Part shown: in pieces, positions 16,806 to 25,334 of the stretch
Position numbering within the stretch: position 1 is the stretch's first letter
How the letters are laid out: each line of letters begins with the position of its first letter
Source: JAYWDA01 sp043747555
GTDB taxonomy: Bacteria > Bdellovibrionota > Bdellovibrionia > Bdellovibrionales > Bdellovibrionaceae
NCBI GenBank assembly: GCA_043747555.1
Contig: JAYTOY010000047.1
Coordinates: forward strand, 8,880-72,879
Direction of reading: 5' to 3'
DNA length: 64,000 bases
Notes under the pieces: model-generated
Told to the model about the DNA's origin: nothing
Databases searched by the model: none
What the model saw: the letters and a program-made list of their open reading frames with translations, nothing else
Position numbers and translations under genes: made by a program

Positions 16806-17454
16806 CTTCACCGTTTTCGAACGCTCCTTCTAACATTTTATAGTGCAAATGACACGAGCACCTGAGCGAGTACAAAACATCATCAAGTTGCTTTTCATCG
16901 GTTACCAGCGCCTCGATATACTTTTCCATAAGTTTATTGTGCCCGATATCGACTGTCGCATGTTCCTGCAGGAAAGTTAATGCAGAGCTTGGAACACCCA
17001 ATGAACTTAACAATTGCAAATACCCAGGGCCCTGATTTGTCGGCAGAAACTCGAGATGGAAAAGGTAGCCAAGATAGGATATTGGATTCACAAACTGTAT
17101 CTGCATCAAAACAAAAGCATTAAACGCAATTGTTGACGGCAAAGGTTTTGTCTTTTCCAATTTTTCTCGGTCGCCACCCAGAATCTGTAGATCATTCATA
17201 GCTAGAACATCATGGGCAATTTCAGAGATAGCATGTCGATAAAACATACCAACAATTTCTCTGGGATTATTTTTCAAAAACATGGTTGCATAGGCCTGAA
17301 TTTGAGGGTTAATTCCCGCATGGTGATACGTCTCTAACAAAAATCCTTTGTAGTGCTTCAGATTAATATCACCCGCTTGAAGCCGCAGCATCCAAGGCTT
17401 TTTATTAATCAGATCCATTTCTGTCCGCCATGCGGCTTGAATACGCTCGACCAC
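16795..17454 (-). CDS. TenA/PqqC-like haem-oxygenase-fold, probable di-iron protein
   Basis: The 219-residue all-helical protein has the spaced Glu/His pattern of haem-oxygenase-like di-iron oxidases: ETYHH (~residues 41-45), HAISEIAHD (74-82) and LQEHATVDIGHN (162-173). PF14518-type iron-containing redox enzymes share this set. Members oxidise, decarboxylate or cleave amino-acid or fatty-acid substrates. The start is a GTG at 17452-17454 preceded by a G-rich stretch. It is convergent with and overlaps the PilZ-acyltransferase gene. A functional link through an N-acyl product is attractive but unproven. An alternative is a TenA-type thiaminase, but no thiamine genes are nearby. Confidence 0.75.
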   Translation of the reverse strand: MVERIQAAWRTEMDLINKKPWMLRLQAGDINLKHYKGFLLETYHHAGINPQIQAYATMFLKNNPREIVGMFYRHAISEIAHDVLAMNDLQILGGDREKLEKTKPLPSTIAFNAFVLMQIQFVNPISYLGYLFHLEFLPTNQGPGYLQLLSSLGVPSSALTFLQEHATVDIGHNKLMEKYIEALVTDEKQLDDVLYSLRCSCHLHYKMLEGAFENGEAIF

Positions 17455-17596
17455 CTAGACCCCCTACCGGTTCAGTTTAGCTTATATCAAAAGCTATAAC
17501 TATCAGCAGTTCGTATTTATCAATCAAGGTCCAGTTCTAGTGATAAGTGCTCAATATTCTTAGGATATTTTCCGAAAATAAAGGGGAGGGAGTTGC

Positions 17597-19792
17597 ATGT
17601 TTGATCCGAGGCTAACTAGGCCACATTTTAAATCTGTAATATTCGCATCTTACTTTGAATTGCTCAAAGATAAATATCCACATGTGGATATAAAAACATT
17701 GATCGAAGAAGCCGGCCTTAGTATCGATTATATTTCGGATGAAAACAGTTGGGTTTCAGTCACTGCTGAAAAGATCATAATGGATTTGATTGTTGAAAAA
17801 ACAAAGAATCGCAATATTTTTTTGATGGCTGGTCAAAGTGGAATTTCACGAACAGGATTAGGCACGGCGATTTACTTTTTAGCTTCAAATATCATACCCT
17901 TAGATTCAATTTACAAATCCCTACCGAAGATGACTGGGCTTCTTAACAAAGTCATCGCAGTTGAAGTTGCTGAATCTAAAAATGGATACTTCAAATTCAT
18001 TTTTAAGCCTAATTTAGCTGACCTCGATGAAGAAGAAGCTGAGCTTCTGATTTCTCGGATGCCCTTAGTGATGGAGAATACAAAAGGCTATTATTCTTCT
18101 TTTCCAACAATAAAAAATCTTCCACCGGCCCAAACAAAAATAGACTTGTTAGATGATAAAACAGGAACTTACTCTATTGAAGTCACATATTTTTCAAAAT
18201 CAAAAATTGTAGGCCAATTGGCCACACTTCTTCCATTAACCGTCGGTTTACTTCTGACCTGGATGTTTAAAAATTATTTAAACATCGATACCATGGGCGC
18301 CAGTTTTATCTCATGCTCCGTCGTAGCGACATTTCTTTCTGCTTATTTCTATATTAAAACAAGAAAGCTCAAGGGATTTTCAATTCAGACAGAAGAGTCT
18401 CTCTTTCGCTTAGATCGGCAGTACAAAGATCTTTACGACGCAAAAAGCCAGCTGCAACGAAAACTTGAAGAGTCTCAGGCTAACTTTCACCTGGTCTCTC
18501 ACCTTATTTCAGCTGTTATGGAGGAAGAAGTTCTTCAATTGGGTTGCGAAAGCTTGGTTGAAAATTTAAATTACGATCGAGCTTTTATTCTTTTGTATGA
18601 TAAAAAACAAAACTGCTTGAAACTGGCGGCATCCAAAGGTCTGACTCCTGCATTTAAGGAAAGCATTCTTGGGCTGGCGATTCCTGCGGACATCGATGAC
18701 AATGATCCCGCAAAATTTACCAATGTCTTTAAAACTAAAAAAGCTCTTTTAGTCAAAGACGTGGGCCAACACATTCTGAAATTGAAGGACCCAAAAAGTT
18801 TACAAATTCTACAAGGCTCAGGAAGTCGATCTTTTGTCGCTGCTTCGATCAGCACCCAATCCTCATCTATTGGAATCCTTGTCACTGACTGTATTTCAAG
18901 GCGTAAAATTATGACCGAAGATGATCTTCGGATTGTCACCACAGCGGCCCAGCAAATTGCCATTGCTATTGAGCAACAGCGATCAAAACAAGAGCTTGTT
19001 GACTCTTACCAAAAAGAAATCGAACTCTCAGTTTCGTATTCGCGGTTCGTTCCATTTGAAACGTTAAAACTTCTTAACTACGAAAATATTGTGGATGTCA
19101 AGCTGGGTGACTATGTTGAAGAAAATGTCGCAATCATGTTCAGTGACATTCGAGGCTTTACAACTCTCTGTGAAAATATGACTCCAAAAGATATTTTGCG
19201 ATTTCTGAACTCTTACTACGCAAGATTGTCCCCAATTATTAAATCCTTTGAAGGAACCATCGATAAATTTATGGGCGACGGCGTGATGGCCATTTTTCCA
19301 AGCGCCGAGCTTGCATTGAATGCAGCCATTGAAATTCAACGCGCCATCTTGAGATATAATCTTCAACATCGCGTGGGTCATCGAACGCCCGTCAAAGCTG
19401 GCGTTGGCCTCGCCGCAGGTAAAGTTGTCTTCGGACCTTTAGGTTCAGAAAAGCGATTGGAGTTAACGGCCATTTCTGACACTGTTAATATCGCCTCAAG
19501 ACTAGATGGTCTTTGTCGCTCCGAGGGTGAAGACATTATGTTCACGGGATTTGACGAAAACACATTAGAAAAATTTCCCCAATTAAGTTTTAAAAGATAC
19601 CAGCCATTAAAGGTCAAAGGTCGCTCCGCCGATCTCGATGTGATCTCTGTTTTGGACGGGAATCTTTTTGATGGAATCGATCAAACTCACTTTTCTTCGT
19701 CACAATTAAATTACCTCAACGCCCAAATATCCCTTTGGCAAAATAAGTTAGATGCCAGCAAAAATATTGAGTCCGCGAAAAAAATTGCCTAA
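17597..19792 (+). CDS. class III adenylate cyclase with N-terminal sensor, two TM helices and GAF domain
   Basis: The 731 residues comprise an N-terminal ~200-residue soluble region (perhaps a ligand-binding sensor), TM helices at ~205-224 and ~233-252, a short coiled coil (270-300), a GAF domain (~305-460) and a class III cyclase domain (~505-690). Metal-binding Asp517 (MFSDIRGFT) and Asp561 (KFMGDGVMAIF) are present. Lys557 and the LTAISD site favour ATP over GTP. The product would be cAMP. The neighbouring gene downstream is a lipoprotein (37 nt). The sensor region looks related to N-terminal domains of other deltaproteobacterial cyclases, but I cannot name the ligand. Confidence 0.92.
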   Translation: MFDPRLTRPHFKSVIFASYFELLKDKYPHVDIKTLIEEAGLSIDYISDENSWVSVTAEKIIMDLIVEKTKNRNIFLMAGQSGISRTGLGTAIYFLASNIIPLDSIYKSLPKMTGLLNKVIAVEVAESKNGYFKFIFKPNLADLDEEEAELLISRMPLVMENTKGYYSSFPTIKNLPPAQTKIDLLDDKTGTYSIEVTYFSKSKIVGQLATLLPLTVGLLLTWMFKNYLNIDTMGASFISCSVVATFLSAYFYIKTRKLKGFSIQTEESLFRLDRQYKDLYDAKSQLQRKLEESQANFHLVSHLISAVMEEEVLQLGCESLVENLNYDRAFILLYDKKQNCLKLAASKGLTPAFKESILGLAIPADIDDNDPAKFTNVFKTKKALLVKDVGQHILKLKDPKSLQILQGSGSRSFVAASISTQSSSIGILVTDCISRRKIMTEDDLRIVTTAAQQIAIAIEQQRSKQELVDSYQKEIELSVSYSRFVPFETLKLLNYENIVDVKLGDYVEENVAIMFSDIRGFTTLCENMTPKDILRFLNSYYARLSPIIKSFEGTIDKFMGDGVMAIFPSAELALNAAIEIQRAILRYNLQHRVGHRTPVKAGVGLAAGKVVFGPLGSEKRLELTAISDTVNIASRLDGLCRSEGEDIMFTGFDENTLEKFPQLSFKRYQPLKVKGRSADLDVISVLDGNLFDGIDQTHFSSSQLNYLNAQISLWQNKLDASKNIESAKKIA

Positions 19793-19828
19793 GCTGTTAG
19801 GACTTGAATAAAAAGGAAGGGTCCTTCA

Positions 19829-20311
19829 GTGCAAAAACTTCTTAGTGTTTCTCTTCTTCTTTTTTTATCCGGTTGCAGCCATTTTGGAAGCCAGTCTAAA
19901 ACTGAGTCGCCTTCAGCCTGGTCCGAGGATACCAGAATGGCTCAGGCACAGCTTGAAGCTAAAAAAGATTTAAAAATTCAAGGGCACATTAATTTTGAAC
20001 AGATGCCAAATAGCGTGATTATTACATTTCGTATCGAAGGACTTGTTCCAAAGGGCAACTACCAACTTTTTCTTCATCCGGACCGAAATTGTGGCAGTGT
20101 CGCCATGACGTCAACGGCTTCGATGATATCTTTACGTGCTAACAGTCATGGCATCGCAGAAAATACTTTTAAAATTCAAGATCTTAAAGTGGCAGGGCCT
20201 GCATCGCTTGCAGGTGATATTGTTGTTCTTTCAGTCCTTCCAACAGGATCAAAAAATTTAACGCCTATCGAAGTGGCCTGCGGCCCCGTCAAGCCCCTTG
20301 CTGGAACCTGA
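19829..20311 (+). CDS. SodC-like lipoprotein lacking copper ligands
   Basis: A lipobox LSGC (residues ~13-16) follows a short signal sequence, so the protein is probably an outer- or inner-membrane lipoprotein. The start is a GTG with GGAAGG upstream. The ~120-residue mature part recalls the beta-barrel of Cu/Zn superoxide dismutase: INFEQMPNSVIITFRIEGLVP is like the first strands, but the copper motif GFHxHE is replaced by QLFLHPDRNC and the later ligand His residues are absent. Enzymatic activity is unlikely. The 3' end overlaps the convergent nuclease gene by 54 nt, so both C-termini share DNA. The homology is my motif reading, at moderate certainty. Confidence 0.6.
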   Translation: MQKLLSVSLLLFLSGCSHFGSQSKTESPSAWSEDTRMAQAQLEAKKDLKIQGHINFEQMPNSVIITFRIEGLVPKGNYQLFLHPDRNCGSVAMTSTASMISLRANSHGIAENTFKIQDLKVAGPASLAGDIVVLSVLPTGSKNLTPIEVACGPVKPLAGT

Positions 20312-21214
20312 CGATAAGGGCTCTTGGTCTGGGCTCTCACTTAATACCTGTTCCGGTAATTTTGAAAATAACTGCAGGCCAGCGGCAGCTTCAATTTCAG
20401 CCACTGTCGAAAGGTGACTTTTCCAATCTTCAATTGTTTCATTTCCTACTGAAATAACGGGACATTTCGACCTGGGCGTATCTATCATCACGCTGCCGTC
20501 TTTTAAAGTGTTCGGCATAATCACAGCAATGATAGGCGTGTCTTTAGTGATATCTTTAAATGTCTGATGAGCCTCAAGCACAATAATAATTTTAAAATCT
20601 TTCGACGGCACTGGAATATCTTTAGAGGGTCCAATTTTTCCAAAATCCTTATCATAGATGGGACCCGCGATGACAAAAACCTTTTTATTATCCCGCTTAA
20701 CCAAAGTGCGGGTGTACTGTTCCAAATGTTCCCAGACGATGCGATTTAAATAAGGCGTCTGCGGGATCATATTGCTCATCAAGAATGTGGCCCGATTGCT
20801 GTCAGTTGTATCTGTCCGATCAGCCGAAGGTATTTGGTGACCGCGATCATAACAGCTACCAGAAAACTCTGATGGACTCACAACTTGATAGCTTGAATGC
20901 GTTTGCTGCAGATACGTTTCTAAATCTTGATCAGCCTGAAAATCATTGGTTCTCCCAGCGCTACCCATGTGCTTGGCTTCCAGCTTCCAAGCTACCCAGT
21001 TCGGGGAGCGGCGCTCTTTATTGTAGGACAAAACGTATTGATCTCGAGAGACTATAATTTCAGCTGAATTGGCGTTCGGTACAGTGCCAGGAAGATTTAA
21101 ATTTTTCGAGAGTGGGGGTCCAATAACGACTTCGATTTTTGCCACAGCTACTTCAAAAAGGAAACATGGCAAAATAAGGAGAAGCAGATTTTGTTTTAGC
21201 GCGTTCTTATCCAT
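20258..21214 (-). CDS. secreted DNA/RNA non-specific endonuclease (NUC1/EndoG family)
   Basis: The signal peptide spans residues 1-25 (ending AVA). The nuclease signature DRGHQIPSADR has the catalytic His126 within DRGH (123-126), followed by the Mg-binding-type Asn in FLMSNMIPQTPYLN. The ~220-residue betabetaalpha-metal nuclease domain resembles Serratia/NucA enzymes. A secreted, non-specific nuclease would degrade extracellular or prey nucleic acid, which suits a predatory bacterium. The C-terminal ~60 residues (SKLPEQVLSESPDQEP...) are low-complexity and are the part that overlaps the convergent lipoprotein gene. No inhibitor gene is adjacent. Confidence 0.93.
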   Translation of the reverse strand: MDKNALKQNLLLLILPCFLFEVAVAKIEVVIGPPLSKNLNLPGTVPNANSAEIIVSRDQYVLSYNKERRSPNWVAWKLEAKHMGSAGRTNDFQADQDLETYLQQTHSSYQVVSPSEFSGSCYDRGHQIPSADRTDTTDSNRATFLMSNMIPQTPYLNRIVWEHLEQYTRTLVKRDNKKVFVIAGPIYDKDFGKIGPSKDIPVPSKDFKIIIVLEAHQTFKDITKDTPIIAVIMPNTLKDGSVMIDTPRSKCPVISVGNETIEDWKSHLSTVAEIEAAAGLQLFSKLPEQVLSESPDQEPLSSGSSKGLDGAAGHFDRR

Positions 21215-21400
21215 GGCCCCCCTGTGGATCTGATCACTACATTAACGCTGCCACAAGGTGATCCAAAAAGGATAGGTAATTTTGGGATAAAAGCTCTTGT
21301 GCGCCAAATCAAAATTCTTAAGTTAAAATGGCTAGGAGCAATAAGAAAAAATGGCTTGGAGGAACAGCTTTTTGCATCAATATTACGCACTGGAGCTTTT

Positions 21401-21907
21401 ATGTGGCAAAGTTTAGTGCAATTGGATGTCGCACCTTTTAATTTAATCGCGCGAGCGGCCATCGTCTATTTTGCTGTACTGATTTTGCTTAGAATTTCTG
21501 GCAAAAGGCAGATTGGCCAAATGGGAGCCACGGAATTTGTTTCAGTTCTTCTGATTAGCAATGCCGTTCAAAACTCTATGAATGCCGGTGATAATTCGTT
21601 GGTCGGCGGGATTTTGGTTGCTGTCGTGATCATTTCCCTTTCGATAGCGATTTCATTTTTGACCTATAAAAGCAAATTTTTTCAACAACTTTTCGAAGGA
21701 ACTCCCAGGCTGCTTATTCACGAAGGAAAATACATTGAAAAAGCCCTTCAAAAAGAATTTCTTTCTAAAACTGAAGTGAATGGATTGATCCGAAAGCAGG
21801 GGCATTCGAATGTCAGCGAAATTAAAGTCGGAGTACTAGAAGCCGACGGCACCTTAAGCCTTATCCGGCATGCTGATTTTAAGGGCGAGGACTTTAAACC
21901 AAGTTAG
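21401..21907 (+). CDS. YetF/DUF421 family inner-membrane protein
   Basis: DUF421 (YetF) proteins have three N-terminal membrane helices followed by a soluble beta domain. Here residues ~15-35 (AARAAIVYFAVLILLRI region), 45-60 and 65-85 are hydrophobic, and LRISGKRQIGQMGATEFVSVLLISNAVQNSM is the signature. The C-terminal domain includes PRLLIHEGKYIEKALQKE. Function is unknown; some Bacillus homologues affect spore membranes. The frame is open from 21224, but ATG 21401 is preceded by GGAG at 21392-21395 and matches the family start. The preceding 186 nt (21215-21400) contain no other gene I can support. Confidence 0.88.
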   Translation: MWQSLVQLDVAPFNLIARAAIVYFAVLILLRISGKRQIGQMGATEFVSVLLISNAVQNSMNAGDNSLVGGILVAVVIISLSIAISFLTYKSKFFQQLFEGTPRLLIHEGKYIEKALQKEFLSKTEVNGLIRKQGHSNVSEIKVGVLEADGTLSLIRHADFKGEDFKPS

Positions 21908-23042
21908 TAAATGGTGTGTGCTCCAAATACTGTCGAAACAGTTGTTCAATTTGGATTTTTTCGTGCTCTACATAATCCTGAATCGGCAAATTCAGCCGTG
22001 GATTTTTGATCCTATGAGCGCTGTAAGTTAAAGTAGGCATAAAACCACGTTGGAACTTGTGCTCTCCTTGGGCGCCAGCTTCAAATATCTTTAATTTATT
22101 TTCAATCGCAAATTCAATTCCCTGATAGTAACAAAGTTCAAAATGCAGTCCCTTATATTCTTCCAAACAGCCCCAGTTTCTACCAAATAAGACCGAGCCT
22201 TTAAAAAAACAGAGGGCCCCGGCAACACCGACCCCTTCTGAATTGGAGGCCAGCACAAAAAGGATCTGATCTGCCATGTTCGAAAATATTTTTTGAAAAA
22301 AATCTAAAGTTAAATAATCTATGCCTTGCATTTTATCAATCGTGCTTAAGTAAAACTGATACATCAGTTCGGCATGGCAAGGTTTCAACTGCGACCCTGT
22401 CAAACGCTCTATTTTAACTTGGCATTCTGCCACCATGGCCCGTTCGCGACGAATTTCTTTTCGCCTTTTTCCTCGTAAACTTTCCATAAAGACTTCAAAA
22501 CTTTTATAGTTCTTATTATGCCAGTGAAATTGAAAACTATGCCGAATAAAAAAACCCGCTTGCGTAAATAGAAGAATATCATCTTTAGAAATAAACAACG
22601 AGTGGTTTGAACTTGCCATGGCTTCCGAGCTGTAACGATCTACAGCTTGCAACAGTGCTGCGCTTGTCTCTGTTTTTAAAGCCGGCAATAAATCAGCTGC
22701 TAATAAAACTTTTGGCCCTGTGGCCGGCGTGAATGGCACAGCCATCACAACCTTTGGGTAGTAAGGCATACCCATCGATTCGTGGGCTTGGGCCCAGGCA
22801 AAATCAAAAATATACTCCCCGTAGCTGTTTGTTTTCAAATAGGCTGTAACTCCGCCAATAAGATCCTCATTTTGCCAAGCCGTCAAATAAACGGGGTCCC
22901 AACCTGTACGAGATCCTAGACACCCGGCCTCTTCTAAGGCCGATAGAAACTGATAACTGGCAAAAGGGAAATTCGGTGGCGTAATTTTCGACCAGTCTTT
23001 TTCAGAAATTTGGCTTAAGGACTGGAATATTTGAATCTTCAT
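21894..23042 (-). CDS. COG3146/DUF482 peptidoglycan-associated GNAT-like acyltransferase
   Basis: This 382-residue protein of the COG3146 family (sometimes called peptidogalycan biosynthesis protein) has a GNAT/FemAB-like double fold. Diagnostic stretches are PYYPKVVMAVPFTPATGPK, RGKRRKEIRRER and GAQGEHKFQRGFMP. FemX-type members transfer aminoacyl or acyl groups, but this family's substrate is not known. The frame is open to 23096; I choose ATG 23042 (MKIQIF), since the upstream part overlaps clpS on the opposite strand. Its 3' end overlaps the YetF gene by 14 nt. Its promoter must lie inside or next to clpS. Confidence 0.88.
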   Translation of the reverse strand: MKIQIFQSLSQISEKDWSKITPPNFPFASYQFLSALEEAGCLGSRTGWDPVYLTAWQNEDLIGGVTAYLKTNSYGEYIFDFAWAQAHESMGMPYYPKVVMAVPFTPATGPKVLLAADLLPALKTETSAALLQAVDRYSSEAMASSNHSLFISKDDILLFTQAGFFIRHSFQFHWHNKNYKSFEVFMESLRGKRRKEIRRERAMVAECQVKIERLTGSQLKPCHAELMYQFYLSTIDKMQGIDYLTLDFFQKIFSNMADQILFVLASNSEGVGVAGALCFFKGSVLFGRNWGCLEEYKGLHFELCYYQGIEFAIENKLKIFEAGAQGEHKFQRGFMPTLTYSAHRIKNPRLNLPIQDYVEHEKIQIEQLFRQYLEHTPFTNLV

Positions 23043-23058
23043 GAGTATAAAATACCCC

Positions 23059-23367
23059 ATGAGCGAATCAGACACTATCTTAAAACCTGATGTCAAATCG
23101 AACGAAGAGACCCATGAACCTAAAATGTACGTTGTGTTACTTCACAATGATTCCTACACCCCAAGAAATTTTGTCGTCGAGTGCCTTCAACGTTGTTTTC
23201 AAAAGGGAATTGAAGAGGCCGAACGAATTATGCTGAAAGCTCACAAAAGTGGCTTGAGTGCTGTGGGAACCTATTCCTATGAAATCGCTGAAACCAAGAC
23301 GGCCATCGGTAATAAATACTCTCATGACCAGGGCTACCTTTTACTTTTTTCAGTCCAGGAAGCGTAA
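23059..23367 (+). CDS. clpS: ClpS, N-end rule adaptor for the ClpAP protease
   Basis: The protein (~102 residues) delivers N-degron substrates to ClpA. The conserved core is YVVLLHNDSYTPRNFVVECL (residues 24-43), with the Asn-Asp of LHND contacting the substrate amino group, and IEEAERIMLKAHKSG binding ClpA. The N-terminal extension is unstructured and typical. The first ATG is 23041, but it overlaps the divergent gene's start; ATG 23059 is an equal candidate and gives the usual length. clpA is not adjacent, unlike in many genomes. Confidence 0.95.
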   Translation: MSESDTILKPDVKSNEETHEPKMYVVLLHNDSYTPRNFVVECLQRCFQKGIEEAERIMLKAHKSGLSAVGTYSYEIAETKTAIGNKYSHDQGYLLLFSVQEA

Positions 23368-23440
23368 AACTTAGATTTATTCCCCCACTGACAGATGTGT
23401 GCTAGTTGCAAGGTTCACATGCGCAGCAAAGGATGTCGGG

Positions 23441-23914
23441 ATGGGGATTTTTAAACGCTTTCTGATTTTGGCAAGCCTCTTAGGCTTTTGCAGTTGCGCC
23501 TTCTGGGGATGTGCAGAATCCACGGATTCAAAGCCGACCTCAAAGATTAAAAACCAATCCGAAATTGAACAAAATCTGGCGGCGGCTTACAATCTGGAAT
23601 TTGCGGGCCGGCAAGAAGCTTTTGTGGCACAAACTTTTTGGACAAATCGGACGCAAGCTCATCTTAAAGCAGCCCAAGTCCTTATTGAAAAAGCTAAAAA
23701 TACTTTATCAGAATCGTTAAAAAGTTATTTGCTGACAGAAAGTTTAGCTCATCAAAGTGACGTCGAAATTCGCTGGGATGAAAGATCTTTGTCAGAGCGA
23801 ATCGCAGGGGTCAGAGAGCGCCTCAATCTTCTTGAAAACCAACTTTTATTGGTTCAGCTTGAGCGAAGTCAAATAATTCCAGACCACAAAAAAGGAGCTT
23901 TTTTTGAAAACTAA
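23441..23914 (+). CDS. small lipoprotein of unknown function
   Basis: The ATG at 23441 is preceded by AAAGGA at good spacing; the longer frame opens with GTG 23399, which looks less natural. The signal sequence MGIFKRFLILASLLGF is followed by Cys-rich FCSCAFWGC, giving two possible lipobox cysteines. The ~120-residue mature part is helical, rich in Glu, Gln and Leu, with heptad-like repeats (RERLNLLENQLLLVQLER) suggesting coiled coil. It overlaps the App1-like phosphatase gene by 11 nt, so the two are probably co-translated and may work together at the envelope. I recognise no family. Confidence 0.75.
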   Translation: MGIFKRFLILASLLGFCSCAFWGCAESTDSKPTSKIKNQSEIEQNLAAAYNLEFAGRQEAFVAQTFWTNRTQAHLKAAQVLIEKAKNTLSESLKSYLLTESLAHQSDVEIRWDERSLSERIAGVRERLNLLENQLLLVQLERSQIIPDHKKGAFFEN

Positions 23915-24761
23915 ATTTATTTTTGCTTTGGTCCTTTCGAGCGGTCTTAGTTTGTCGGTAGTAACCTCCGCAGCAGCTCCTTCAAAAATGATTTTAATCA
24001 GCGACATTGATGACACGATCAAAGACACTCAAGTTAAACCAGTCGATTTATCAATCGCCGCTGCGGCCTCACAATACTGGCACTTGATGACGAGCATTCT
24101 AAGCGCAAATAATTCTTTTATTGGAATACCTGCAGTTTATACCGCACTCGCCGCTAATGGCTTTGACATCCACTATGTCACCGGCGGAATAGAATTCTTC
24201 GGAGATCTACCCGAAAGTTTTTTACAATCGAGCGGCTTTCCTCAGGGCCATCTTTGGTTGCGCCCGGATTTATCGGTTCCGACCGAAAATTTTAAGATTC
24301 TTCAAATTAAAAAAATTATGCTGTCCAACCCGACAGCCCAATTTATCCTGGTCGGCGATAACGGCGAAAAAGATGTGTCGGTTTATAAAAAACTATATGC
24401 CGATCCCAGATTTAAAACACAAATACGGCAAGTTTTTATCCATGATCTTTATCCGAAAAAAATTGGTGAATCTTTATCCTCAGAACAAAGACCTTTCGTG
24501 ACGGCCGCCGATTTATCGGTGCAGTTACTTGAGATCGAAGCCCTGACAGAAGGCCAGACCTATCAAGTTTTACAGACCGTGGACCAAGGCCTTAACAGCC
24601 AGTTTCAGGATATTCAGCGCCGGACTTTTCCATCGACTGGTTCTTTGGATTACAACGATTTAAGAAAGTTACAGCACTCAGAAGGGCAGATCCAAAATCC
24701 GACCCTACGGAGCCTATTTCGAAAGATTATTAAGCAACTTTGGCTGGCAGAACCAATCTAA
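23904..24761 (+). CDS. exported App1-type phosphatase (DUF2183)
   Basis: The HAD-like catalytic motif ISDIDDTIKDTQ (residues ~32-43) carries the nucleophile Asp in DIDDT, and FILVGDNGEKDVSVYK provides the later Asp-rich motif. It matches the App1/DUF2183 phosphatidate-phosphatase domain. The signal peptide ends about residue 25 (SAAA). The TTG start has AAGGAG 6 nt upstream (23892-23897) and lies within the preceding lipoprotein gene. The length of 285 residues fits a stand-alone catalytic domain. It may dephosphorylate phosphatidic acid or another phosphoester in the periplasm. Confidence 0.88.
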   Translation: MKTKFIFALVLSSGLSLSVVTSAAAPSKMILISDIDDTIKDTQVKPVDLSIAAAASQYWHLMTSILSANNSFIGIPAVYTALAANGFDIHYVTGGIEFFGDLPESFLQSSGFPQGHLWLRPDLSVPTENFKILQIKKIMLSNPTAQFILVGDNGEKDVSVYKKLYADPRFKTQIRQVFIHDLYPKKIGESLSSEQRPFVTAADLSVQLLEIEALTEGQTYQVLQTVDQGLNSQFQDIQRRTFPSTGSLDYNDLRKLQHSEGQIQNPTLRSLFRKIIKQLWLAEPI

Positions 24762-24773
24762 GGGACCGGCGTA

Positions 24774-25334
24774 ATGAAGGCGCTAAAAAAACGCTGTGGC
24801 TGGGCTTCAGACCCCCTTAATCAAACTTATCACGATCAAGAATGGGGCATCCCCGTTCACGACGATGCAATATTTTTTGAATTTTTAACTTTAGAAGGAG
24901 CTCAGGCTGGCCTTTCATGGTTGACCGTCCTAAAAAAGCGCGAAAATTACCGCAAAGCCTTTGCCCAGTTTAACGTTAAAAAAGTGGCGCGGTTTTCATC
25001 AAAAAAAATTGCCGAGTTATTGAAAGATGAAGACCTGATTCGAAATCGCTTAAAAGTAGAATCAACTGTTTCAAATGCAAAATGCTTTATTAAAGTACAA
25101 CAAGAGTTCGGCAGTTTTGATCATTATATTTGGCAATTTGTTGGTCACAAGCCCTTAATTAAAATAAGACAAAACGGCAAGCTGCCCACTTCAACCCGTG
25201 AATCCGATGCCATGAGCTTGGATCTCAAAAAGCGGGGGTTTAGATTTGTTGGCACAACAATTTGTTACGCGTTTATGCAGGCCTGTGGCCTTGTCGTGGA
25301 TCACACAGCAGATTGCTATAAAACTAAAATTTAA
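24774..25334 (+). CDS. tag: DNA-3-methyladenine glycosylase I
   Basis: This base-excision repair enzyme removes 3-methyladenine from DNA. CGWASDPLNQTYHDQEWGIPVHDD near the N-terminus is the family signature with the zinc-binding Cys, and WLTVLKKRENYRKAF is also conserved. DHTADCYK at the C-terminus gives the remaining zinc ligands (His and Cys). The length of 186 residues is normal. It lies 12 nt after the App1-type gene, and its stop interlocks with that of the convergent SQR gene. It complements ogt at 13.4 kb in alkylation repair. Confidence 0.96.
   Translation: MKALKKRCGWASDPLNQTYHDQEWGIPVHDDAIFFEFLTLEGAQAGLSWLTVLKKRENYRKAFAQFNVKKVARFSSKKIAELLKDEDLIRNRLKVESTVSNAKCFIKVQQEFGSFDHYIWQFVGHKPLIKIRQNGKLPTSTRESDAMSLDLKKRGFRFVGTTICYAFMQACGLVVDHTADCYKTKI

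Noticed and set aside
18571..18963. 130-codon minus-strand ORF
   Set aside because: It is antisense to the GAF-domain part of the adenylate cyclase, which has clear motifs on the plus strand.
21224..21400. N-terminal extension of the YetF frame
   Set aside because: The leader is basic and unlike the family, and ATG 21401 has a good ribosome-binding site.
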